A DNA stretch of 64,000 nt from assembly GCF_964275005.1 (NCBI RefSeq), contig NW_027307651.1, positions 868,001-932,000 of the forward strand, written 5' to 3'. Numbering within the stretch: the first letter of the stretch is position 1; each line of letters begins with the position of its first letter. The translations under genes and the position numbers were made by a program. The notes beneath the pieces are model-generated. The model made no database searches and was not told the origin of the DNA. It saw only the letters and a program-made list of their open reading frames with translations. Positions 19,920 to 31,600 of the stretch are shown piece by piece. Source of the DNA: Diadema setosum (taxonomy: Eukaryota > Echinodermata > Echinoidea > Diadematoida > Diadematidae).

Positions 19920-20722
19920 TTTAATTTTGTAATTTCGCCTCCCCTTTACAGAATTCCTGGATCCGCCCCTGTAAGGCAAGCAATGAGTATCGAGGAGGGA
20001 TCGAGGATCGAGAAGGGGGCGCATCCCACTCAGGTGTCCCCCCCCCCCCCCTTTTTTCTTTTAAGTTAAAACGAAAGAAATAAAAAGGAAAAATGTTGAG
20101 GAGTGCGGCAGCTTTAATTTTGTAAAGGCGTCTCCCCTTTATGGAGTTTCTGGATCCGCCCCTGTAATGCAAGCAATAAGTTTTGACATTTGTGGTTGAC
20201 GCATTCGCGGATTGATAAGGGGGCACATCCTCCTCTGGTGCCCCCTTCTATTCTTTTTTATTTCTTTTTAGTTAAAACAACAGAAATAAAACGAAAAAAA
20301 AATGGGGGTGCGGAAGCCTTTGATTTTGTACAGGCGACTCCCTTTTACGGAATTCCTGGATCCGCCTCCCCGTCTCTATTTTTGTTTTTAAAAAAAAAGG
20401 AAAAAGAAAAAGAAAGGGGAGAGGCTTCGCCTGCCATTGATTTTGTAAAGGCGCCTCCCCTTTACGGAATACCTGGATCCTCCCCTTAGACGCATTATGA
20501 CATTTGTGGTCGACATGTTATGACATTTGTGGTTAATCCGATTTTGACATTTGCTGTTGACGCAATCGCGGATCCAGAGGGGGCGCATCCCCTCTGGTGC
20601 CCCCTCTCTATATTTTGTTAAAACAGCAGAAATAAAAAGAAGAAAATGGGGCGGGGGTGTTGCGCCAGCCTTTGATTTTGTGAAGGCCCCTCCCCATTAC
20701 GGAATTCCTGAATCCGCCCCTG
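19920..20722 (-). repeat. Tandem array of the same unit, - orientation
   Basis: The complement ctggatccgcccctgta (variants) is seen near 19955, 20151, 20356, 20471 and 20706. The orientation switch occurs around 19780-19900. Confidence 0.85.
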
Positions 20723-20861
20723 TGACGTGTTTTGACATTTGCAGTAAAAATGGAAATTTTGACATTTGTCGTCGACGTATTGTGACATTTGTGGTTAATC
20801 CGATTTTGACATTTGTCGTCGACGTGTTGTGACATTAGTGGTCATTATGACATTTGTTGAG

Positions 20862-21055
20862 ACACGGATTGTCGCCCCTACACGGATTGTCGTCCCCGGC
20901 TCGGGTCGACAATCCTTGACCGAGTTGGCGTCACGGATTGTCGCCCCCGTCACGGATTGTCTTCTGGCGACAATCCGTGACGCTTGTACAGTTCTCAATT
21001 TTTTACCTCGATGGCGACAATTCTTGTTGCGACAAGGATTGTCGCCCCGTCAAAT
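20862..21055. repeat. Cluster of GGATTGTCG words in both orientations
   Basis: About nine copies of ACGGATTGTCG-C-C-type words or their complement CGACAATCC within 190 bp. They are arranged as direct pairs and inverted pairs, e.g. tcacggattgtc near 20951 and gacaatccgtga near 20970. Confidence 0.7.
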
Positions 21056-21280
21056 ATTAGTGGTCGATTTTGACATTAGTGGGCTCTACAAGGTCTGCTT
21101 ACTCTCCATCATAGTTGTCAGACATCCTACCTGTTTCTCATCACATTTTGCGCGCTATTACCACTGGACATTCCCCTTGTTGAAACAACAATCTTTTTTA
21201 AACATCTAGGGAGAAAGTTCTGGTAAATTATACCACTCCTGCACAAATTTGCTAGCAAAAGTTTATGCTCGCAAGCAATT

Positions 21281-21454
21281 GAAGAGTTTGTTCGCAAAAA
21301 CCGATAAGTCCATATTTACCAAATGGAGATATTTGCGATTAAAGTTAAGAAAAATAAAGAGGGTAATGAGAAAATTTTTGCTTCTTTTGACCACAACTTC
21401 AAAAATGTACCTTTATATGTAGTGGACTTATCGGTTTTGGCGAACAAACTCTTC
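21281..21454. mobile_element. 174-bp MITE, GAAGAGTTTGTTCGC ends, AATT duplication
   Basis: The ends gaagagtttgttcgcaaaaa and the complement gaagagtttgttcgccaaaa match over 31 bp with one mismatch. AATT at 21277-21280 and 21455-21458 is the target duplication. Its first 140 bp closely match the start of the 5.08-kb element at 47321. Confidence 0.9.
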
Positions 21455-21540
21455 AATTATTCCTTATTTTTATGCATACGGATTCAAGCAAAAAGCTAGC
21501 ACGAGCAACTGCTCGTTTATTTTTTTAATGCATACTGTCC

Positions 21541-22508
21541 ATCAATAGGTATATCAACATGGACCTGCCACACATGGACATACATCGCTCATTTATTAAT
21601 TCAAACACCTGTTTCTGTGAAAAGTGTCACAATAACATTTAAAAGATGCTTTCCTGCTTTGATCTCATCGTGCATCACCGACAGCCAGCCTGGATTAAAA
21701 GCAAGACGGCGCTTTGAGATATCTCAAAACTACATGCACAGAAGACGATAACTTTCTTACATCAAGAAAGATGCATGTGCAGTTGTAGTATACATTGGGA
21801 AATCGCTCAGTTAATTTCATTTGCGAAATGCACGCACTTTATAAGAAAAGGCTAGTATTTCGGCAGGCTGGTTGTAATTTGTAATCTAATTTTTCCCATT
21901 TTTCGCACATTGTTTCAGAGTAAAGATGGACAGTAATGGTAGACGACATGTACAGTATGTCTTTCCATAAAGCAACGTTACATGCGCGTCCACAAGCATC
22001 CACTTCAGTAATTACTAATTTTGTGACACGAAATTTGTCATGATTTGAGCTGGGTTTGCGGCTCCCCGTCATTGTCAATTTTCCAAAGGCAGTTAAATCT
22101 GGAAAGGCACCTCGGCGAAATAAACCCGAAATGAGGGAAACGGTTCTTTTGTCTAGTTGTCAGTGACGATGAACGATTACACAATCGTCATTGTCCAAAC
22201 ACCTGAATGTACTCATCAAGATGCACATAATCAGGTGGCGCCGATGCAGGGCGGATCAAAGAAAGGCCCTCCGTTCATAGTCCATGTGTGTAGTAGGTCC
22301 ATGATATCAAGCACTTTTTCTCTTGATCAGTCAACCGGTCAATAAGAGTAATGCTCTCCATGAATCTCTATTACGATTTTGCTCGTACCGTGTACATAAT
22401 ACAGGAACCTTTATAGAAGCAGGTTCCCCTGCGAACGCGGGTTATGGTATAGGAAACTATTAACAGAATCGCTGTTTATGATGACATCGGAAGGTTGTTG
22501 ACTTTCAG
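21541..22508. other. Region upstream of copy B
   Basis: Anonymous. It should hold copy B's promoter if exon 22538 is active; no convincing core promoter motif was seen. Confidence 0.3.
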
Positions 22509-22633
22509 GGGACTCACTACCCACCGAGCAGACAACCATGAATAGTGAAGATGAGAGCAGAAAGTGGTACTCAGTGCAATGGGCGGACTTCAAACTTTGT
22601 TGCAGACGACTGCAAGACGTGTCCACACCACAC
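22509..22633 (+). CDS. Copy B exon 1 (N-terminal block)
   Basis: Frame from an acceptor-like gactttcag|GG (phase 1) or from ATG 22538, encoding MNSEDESRKWYSVQWADFKL and CCRRLQDVSTPH. The donor CAC|GTAAGT is perfect and phase 0. It aligns closely with copy C exon 1. Confidence 0.65.
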
Positions 22634-25600
22634 GTAAGTATTGGAGGTACATGGTAACTGTAGAACGTCATTACGAGAAGTTTGTCAGATAAATCTCACA
22701 TTGAACATTGCGTTCATTCTCAAGATAGTGTTGAAGAAAGGATACATTGAGCTAACCATTCACGAATAATAATAACAATCGCAAATGGAAAACTATTTTG
22801 TTCCAGATTTTATTTATGATATATAAGTGCGTGGTAGTGTGCAAAGATTCACAGTCACAACATATGCCACATTGATTGTTTTGCACTCTTTCATTCATAA
22901 GCTCCAAATGTGCAAAGCACACGGGTGCCCCGCACAGTTGAAGGCATTTGCATCAATGTGTCTGGAAGCTTTTTATTCGCATTTATTTGTGGTCATGTTT
23001 GAAGTCCTTCCATTTGTGATTATTCATGCGTGTGTATACGGAACTTGCCATAGCAATAAAAAATAAACATCATAGAAACGCATGATTTTTTTTTTTTCAG
23101 TAATGCGTTATTGTGCTGTGAATTGTACCTGGCTCCATCTTTCGAAATCTCTGGAGAGGAATTTTCCTTCTTAAAAGAGGAAAGGGTTGGAGGGGATTCT
23201 GTACAGAACAAGAATACCCACGTTATGATTCTATGTCAGTATTAAAGCAACTTTTTATGGTATTCCACAAAATTCACACACTGGAGCCGTACTTGGAAAC
23301 AAATTATCTTACCCTTGCTACGATAAGAGATGAGGAAACGGGCCTGAATTTTGGCATTTTCCTTGACTTGAAATATGATTTACTTCAGGTTGGTTTTCTT
23401 CTAGAATGCTTTGTACGCTTCAATTTGGTTTTTAATAATTTTCTTGTCTCAAACGTTCCGATATCTTTTCAAATTAATTCACACACTCCATAATGTCAAG
23501 TCATAATTGCGGTCTTACAACTCATTCTATTCTGCGTATCTGCAGACACACAGTGATAATTCTTGCGCGTGGTTATATTCCAAAAATAAGAATTTAAATC
23601 AATAAATGATGATAGTGTAATTGTGTGCTCAGAAAGGTTCATAAAAAAAAAAAAACCACGTTTTCTTAGAATGAAGATTTAGAAGGGTATTTTCCTTACC
23701 AGAGTAGGAGCAACTTTTCCATTGTAAATGCATTTGTTTTAAACAAAATGGTTACGTGTATAACAATGTACTCCAGCTATGATGCTATTCTCGTAAAGCC
23801 CACTCACATCCAACTCCTCCCCACCTAACCCCTGTTGAGGACCTTTTATTTGTGTCCATGTATAGGCAAAATCTCCAGTTTCGGTTGTAATACTTGACTG
23901 TATCGTAGACTTTCCAACTGAAAGCAATATGTTTTTTAAAGGTTAAATCCAGCCCAAATATAAGTTAGTCTGATAATAAAGAGTAAAATATTACGACTTC
24001 AACGGTATAATTTTGATCGAAATTGAATGAAAAAGTTATGACATTTTGAAGTTTCGCCATTTTGGGTGGAAACAGTTTTTGAACAGTCAATATGAATATG
24101 CAAATGGCAAAGTGAGCATGCCATTCCCTCACAACTTGCCATATAGTTTGTACAAAAAACTTCAAATGACATTTCCAGCTTTTCATGCAAACGCAATTAT
24201 GCCCGAGGCTCATACCCCCGTATATCAAACTGATCACTATTCTGAAGTTATTCAACCAGGAATAAGATCGTGTTTCAAATTTCAATAAAAGAAACATTGA
24301 ATTTTCGTCATTTTTTTGTGTACACCATCAATGGAAAATTGTAATGGTATGACATGGTTAGCTCACTCATTTGCATATCTATATCCACTGTACAAGAAAT
24401 GTTTTGCACAAATTAGCAAAACTTCAAAATGTCATTACTTCCTTATTTTTCATCCGAATTCATTCAAATATTTGCCGTTAAACTCGTAAGACTATCTAAT
24501 ATTTGGACCGGATTTCGTCTTTAAATGGGAATATGTCTGAGTTATAAAATGTGCACTGTGGGCAGAGGTGGAGTTTTGCACGGCAGTCCGTTAGGTCCAC
24601 TGTTATTCATACTGTATGTACATGACTTCAGTAAATCTTCTGATATTGTGTCTTTCATTCATTTTACTGATGAATCCAGTTCTTTTTCTCACGTCTTAAT
24701 GCTCATATACTTGTGGAAACAATAAACGAGGAATAAGTTAAGATATTACAATGGATAAGAGCTTATTAGTTACCCCTTAATTTTCAGAAATCAAATATAA
24801 CGTTAAATAATATTATCTTCTTTCCCAACAAATACTGTTTTTGTTGAGATTTTGGTAGAAAATGCTCCCCTTATCTAGTGTTGAGGGATTATTGGTGATA
24901 ACAAACTGTCTTGGAAATGTCATGTTGATAACATCTCCAGAATTATATCTGGGAGTGCTGATGTTATTAACAGAGTAAAGTTTCTCCTCCCAATTACTCC
25001 GCTGCTTATCTTATCCTCCTCTCTGATATTGCCTCATTTTCATTACTGTTTATTGGCTTAGGACAACGCCAATCAAAATATGTTTTATAGAAAATATATA
25101 TGTTTTTATAAAAAAAAGCACTCAGTGTTATTTTCAACTCTTATATAAGATCTCACACAGATGCATCATTTTTTGAAAATAAATTGCTTAAACTAAAAGA
25201 TTTTTATTATTTCCAATTTGGTCAGTTCATGTTTAAATTAAAAGACGGGACCTTACCTGCTTCATTTACCAATCATGTTTCATGAAAATTTATTCTTTCA
25301 TAAATACCCCACCAGACGATCTGCAGAATATCATCTACCTTTGCTCAGGTCCATGTTAGCACAAAAGACATTCATTTCTTATGACGGGCCAAGATTGTGA
25401 AATGCATTAAGTGACAATATTAAAAATGCCCCATCATTAGCTGCATCATGTAAATGGAAACGGAAGCAGATATTGTTCCTGTCATATAAGTTAAATGTAT
25501 GGGTGAATCTCATGGATTGATATAATCAGTATTATTGTCATTGGGCCATATGTTAATGTTTCGGATTAAAGATAATGCCCCGTGCATTTGAATGCCTCTA

Positions 25601-28600
25601 ACACCATGTCTTTTCTCTCTCCCTTTCTTCTTTCTTTTCTGCTTCATTGACACCCGTCCCGATTTTCGTTGTACTGTTGCATTTGTTATGTTCTTATTCG
25701 TACTTCGGTGTGTCTTAATTAGGCTGCGTTTATCAACTTTCCCCAAACGACTTTCGAAAGCCCTTTCGATAGCCCTTTCCATAGCCCTTTCGAAAGCCCT
25801 TTCCATAGCCCTTTCGAAAGCCCTTTCCATAGCCCTGTAGGTATTTATGGTGTGGGCCTATAATGAAATACCTAACAATTACTCACCGAATGGCTAACAG
25901 GACAACAGAGCTGAGGGCACCACCAGCAGGAGTGGTAGACGACCGTATCAGTAGTGTAGAATGCACCAGGGCACCAGTAGAGGTGAACAGTGTCCTTGTA
26001 ATGGGTATTGCACTTCCCGAACTGATATGAAATAATATGGACTAACTCCGAATGCACTTAGGGTGTCCGAAGACGACAGTGTCCCATAGAAATATGTACA
26101 AAATATCCAGCGGCAGCGTGGAGTATCCTCCGAGTGCCGCGGCTAGAACAAGCGAGGGTAGAGTCGATCCACAGCTGGAGCGCTGGATAGAAGAGCTGCA
26201 CGGTCCCTAGCTGGTTGTGGTAGAGTCTGCACACCACAGACCACGCGCTAGCAGGACAGAAGCAGCGATGTGATTTAGGCCTGCGGATTGAGGCTGAATT
26301 TGGGGGACCTATGGGGGTCAACTGGCAACTATCGTATAACAAACAAATTGTGTATTTTTTTGAAAGTATATTTCTTAACAAACTTACCAGTAAAATTTAC
26401 CCGAAATTTCTGCGTCGGAACATGCTCAAATGACGTCATCAATATGGCCACCCCAAAACCAAAATAAATCAATGAGAATTTTAGGATATCTCAAGTGTTC
26501 ATTATACAACTGACATTATAATCATTAGATAAGTTGCCAGTGTATGTATTTATTTCCTGCCTTTCTTCAAACAAAATTGGGCCCATTTGTGACCTCTTTT
26601 CAAAAAATCTGAGCCCAAATTAGGTCATTTCTATGGCAACTTTATGCTGAAATTTTTTTTTTCTCAAACAAAAAACGCAACACCCTCTCAACGATAAACA
26701 CCATTCTAAATTTACATAAGTATGTAAATTTAATAGACTAGAGTTGAGACCTAACCTGTGAGAGACCATAGCTACCATGGTTACACTCAAATTTGCCTGT
26801 AGCCATTATAACACAGCTGTCCAGATATCACAATTTTCATTATAAGTGGTGTATTATGTATATTCCATCTCAGTATCAAGCTGGATTTTTTGTTGTTTTT
26901 CGTTTTGAATTTGGCACAATCATAGGACAATCTGAAATTTTTTCAAGCCAATTAGGCATAGAACATAAGATTAATTTCTCATATTAGACGAGACCCTCCT
27001 CCACCTCAGCCCCCTTGTTAGTTCATGGCTGTTCCTTTCTTACAGTCCTGTAGGGTGTTTCACCAAACTTCTCATTGGTTTCATTTTCACTTCACTGGTT
27101 TCAGTCTCGCTATCTCACTTTTTTTATTATGTTTCAGTCACGAGGACTTGCTAAGTGAAACTGGAAACACTAATTGACACTGATCTCACTGAAATTAATG
27201 TCGGTGAAATGGGTCTTGCATGGATTTCTGTACGATATCAAAGCAAGCTCATTATACTCGATGGACTACTACAACAGATACTGTACTTCTGAAAGAAATG
27301 AAGCACTATTAACAGAAACTGGATACCGTTGTACACATTTTGTCATAGATCACATTAGTCCAGTCAAAATAGGGTTTCACCCACTATACTAATTGCAGTA
27401 GGAAATTCCACTGCAGTGCTACTTGTTATGGGCTCCCAAACACCTTACTCAAAGTCCCAAGAAATCCAGTGGGGCATAGTGGCTAAATTTCCATAATATG
27501 CAAATTAGCACCCATTATGATAAAAATACAGTGTTTCCATGAAAACTATACTTCTAGGTTCTAGATTGGAACACCGAAAGTGTTGAAACCTATGTTTATA
27601 ATGTCAGTTAGTGCGATGCAAACATTCGCCATGACATGTACATAGTCTGGGCCTCATTTGCATAATATGCAAATTAGCTCCCATAGGCCTAATGATAAAA
27701 ATACAGTGTTTCCATGAAAACAATGCTTCTGGGATTAAGACTGGAACACCGAAAGTGTTGAAATCTATGTTTACGATGTCAGTTAGTGCGATGCAACTAT
27801 TTCCATGTACATATAGTCTGGGCCTCATTTGCATAGTATGCAAATTAGCTCCCATAATGATAAAAATACAGTGTTTCCATGAAAACAATGCTTCTAGGTT
27901 TCAGATTGGAACACCGAAAATGTTGAAACCTATGTTTGCAATGTGAGTTAGTGCGATGTAAATATTTCCACGTATATACTCTCGGCCTCTTGCATAATAT
28001 GCAAAGGGTTCCGAGCCAACGGAATACTCTAATGCATCAAAGTGCCCGATATGAGCATATCAAGAGTGTTCAAATATGATATTTCAGTTTCTCTTCACCA
28101 AACACAAACTTTACAGCCTTAGTAAACCAGCATGAATAATATCATAAAAATCAGAGTTTGTTATCCAACAGATAATGATAGCTTAAAAGTACGAAATTAA
28201 ACAAGTGTCAACATCTATAATTTGTCTAAATTTGTAATGAATTAACTCTATTTGGAGGGTGGTTTGCTCGAATCTTGATGATTCATCTCTTGCATCCTTG
28301 AGGGTTTTGAGATATTGAAGATGGCACAGTCAAAGGAAACCCTGTAGGTAGCGCCCAAAGTCACCCCAGTCGATCATATATCCCCACGACCATTTACACA
28401 ACATGCATCAACCAACGCGATTTCCGTTGTTTTAAGCGTACGAGATTTTATTTTCAAGTCGTTTGGCTGTCTAGCAAAGACTTTTTTTATTTCCATGAAA
28501 TAGAATTGGCATTAACAGAGACATTTTCCTACAATGTGTATAATTATCTTTAAAAAGTGGTGCACAGTCAAAGCGACTCGTAGGAAGGTACCCGAATTCA

Positions 28601-31600
28601 TCCCTATACCCTCACGGCTCGGTACAAAACATAATTATACACACGTGAATACAGCTGTTTGAAGCGAAAAAACTCTGTGCATAACGTCCCTTTAGTTTCA
28701 TTTCCATTAAAATTCAGTGGAAGATATAGAAGAATTTTTGTTCTACAATATCTGTAGGGTGAAAATGGTTCACATACGAAGGCAACTACGTGGAGAGCGC
28801 CCAAAATTATCCCACCCAAAGGCAGTCTAAGACATGCAATAATCATGTACCAACGCAAATACATAATGATGTTCTATGGGTACATGCCTTTAAACAGTCC
28901 CTTTGGTCCTCTAGCAAAGAAACTTTTATTAAATGAAATTCAACGGAGTCAACAGACGATATATTGCTCTGCAATTTTGACTTACACTGACATAGTTAAA
29001 ATGGTTATCATTCGAAGGGAGCGTGCTATATGGGAAGTACCCACATTAATTGCCTCTATACATGACCCTTTGTAACGCAAATATCAACGCAATTACAGTC
29101 GTTCCAAAAGTGCATGTCTAAAAAAAAAAAAAAAAAAAAAAAACGTTCCTTGAGTTTTATGACTATCACTTGAGTTTTACGTTTATGTATAATTATCGTA
29201 TGGTGCTATAATCATTGTAAATTCTTTTCATTCGACATAGTTTTACGCACCTCATTTTCTTTAACAAAGAAAGTGATGTCTCGATCTGTTCTTGTTGAAA
29301 ATGAAATAAAAATTAAATTGAATTGTATTGAACTGGATTCCTGCCATATCAAGACACTTTTTTTTCTATAAAAGTTGCCGGGGTAGAGATGAAATAACAA
29401 CATTGATCTACAATATCTATGCAGTCCAAAGGGTTCACTTGCAAAGACCACCTTAGGAGAGGTGCTCAAAGTAACTCCATGCATCCTAAAGGCGATGAAA
29501 AACATGCAGTATACAACAGAGAAAAATGTTCCATGGTTACATACCTCTGAAAAGCTCTTTTGCCTGTGTAGCACATGCGCTTTTATGTTCGTGAAATGCT
29601 ATTAAGGTGATATAGGACACGTTGCTCTACAATATATATTTTGTCAAGCCCTTGGGAAGTGCCCAGATTACCCCTACCCTGACCGTAGTGGTCCTGAAAC
29701 AGATTAACAAAACATGCATTTATGCCAAAGCAAACTCACTTGTACATGCATGTAAAGTCGTTTTGCCGAGTGGCAAGTAAAGACACTTTACTTTTCATGA
29801 TTTTTGAATGGTAGAGACACTGCTTTGCAATCATCATATAGTCACAGGGGTGCACATTCAACGGCAACCGAGTGGGATGTGTTCAAAATCATCTAACCCC
29901 ACGGCAATATAGAAACATGCACTAGCATATAACACAAATATGTTTCAATTTCCCATGCCTTCACATTTTCCCGATCGTTACGGTTGTACAGCAATTGCCC
30001 TTTTGTTTGTAAGAAATGCAGTATGATTACAAAAAGAAAAATGCTCTACATTAACTACATTGTCAAAAGGGTGAACATTCAAAAGCAATCTCTTGGGAAA
30101 TCTCCAGAATTACACCGCCGCTCAAGACCCGTAATTACATCACATGGATACTATGAACGCAAATACCGACGTTCTTTCGTGCATGGTTTTAGAAGTAGTT
30201 GCAGCAATACAGCTACACACTTTTATATCAATGAATGTCGTGGAAATGATAGGAAAAGCATTGCTTCAAAAAATATCTATTTAGTGGGAGGATGCACATT
30301 AAATGCCAATCCTGTGGGATGTGCCCCCAAAGTGCACCACCCTCATGACAATAATATTGAAAACATTGAATATCATGAACGCGAATACACTATATGTTCC
30401 AAACATACATGTTTTCAAACATCGATCGTGCCGTAAATCAAGGGCACTTTTGTTTTCAAAAATACGTTGTAGTTAATAGAGGAGACATTGCTCTACAATA
30501 TCCATATCGTCAAGAGGGTGAACGTTAAAAGACAACCCCATGGGAATTGTCCAAAGTACACCTACGCTCAAGCCCCCTTAAGACAAAATATAGATATTAG
30601 CAACACAAACATCGTTGTTCTATAGCGTGGATGGTTTTAAAAGCAGTTCCGGCAATATAGCAAATACACTTTTTAACAATGAAAAGTCATGGAAATGATA
30701 GAAGAGGTTTAACTTTACAAGATCTATGCAGTGAAGAGGGTGCACATTAAATGGCAGCCCTGTAGTATGTGCCAAACAATATCCCACCCTCACGGCAATA
30801 TATAAGACATATGAAATCATATAATGCAAATATATCATATGTTCCAAACGTGTATGTCTTCAAAATGCCATCGTGTCGTACAGCAAAGGCACTTTTGTGT
30901 CCAAGAAATACAACTTATTAATAGAGGAGACATTGCTCTACAATAAATACATTATCAAAAGGGTGAACATTTAAAATTAATCCATTGGGAAGTGTCTAAA
31001 TTCACACCTAAGCTTACGCCCTCTTGTTACAGAGCACATATATTAGCAACGCAAATACCGTTGTTCTAGCGTGAATGGTTGTAAAAGTAGTCCCGGCAAT
31101 ACGGCAAATACAATTTTCATCGACGGAAAGCAATGGAAATGATAGAAGAGACTTAACTTTACAAGATCTATACAGTGAAGAGGGTGCGCATTAAACGGCA
31201 ACCCTGTGGGATGTGCCAAAAATACTCCACCCTCACCGCAATATAGAAAACATTGTAATATCATATAACGCAAATACAATATGTTCCAAACGTACATGTT
31301 TTCGAAATTCCATCGTGCCGTATAGCAAAGGCACTTTTGTATCCAAAAATGCAACCAATTACTAGAGGAAGCATTGCTCTACAATAACTACATTGTCAAA
31401 AAGGTGAACATTCAAAGGTAAGCTTTTGGGAGGTGTCTAAATTTACACCTACGCTAACGGCCTTTATTACAAAATATGGATGTTAGCAACGCAAATACAG
31501 TTGTTCTAACGTGAATGGTTTTAAAAGTAGGTCCGGCAATGCAGCAAATATACTCTTACATCAATGAAAAGTCATCGAAATGATAGAAGAAGATTTACCT

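Larger units (their letters stand above)
17619..21088. mobile_element. 3.5-kb foldback element with satellite arms
   Basis: The outer ends are inverted: tagagcccattaatgtcaaa at 17619 and its near-complement around 21053-21088. Moving inward from both ends come a 44-bp minisatellite and then units of a GGGGCGGATCCAGG repeat. Nine units lie in + orientation (about 17903-19770) and five in - orientation (about 19920-20722). The whole is a giant imperfect hairpin with no gene. Confidence 0.7.

Noticed and set aside
17890-20835. Many open frames in the foldback satellite (GGSRNSVKGRRLYKIK type)
   Set aside because: They follow the tandem units and are broken by homopolymers; not genes.
25510-25840. 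ERAFERAME repeat protein on the minus strand
   Set aside because: Translation of a 12-bp minisatellite.
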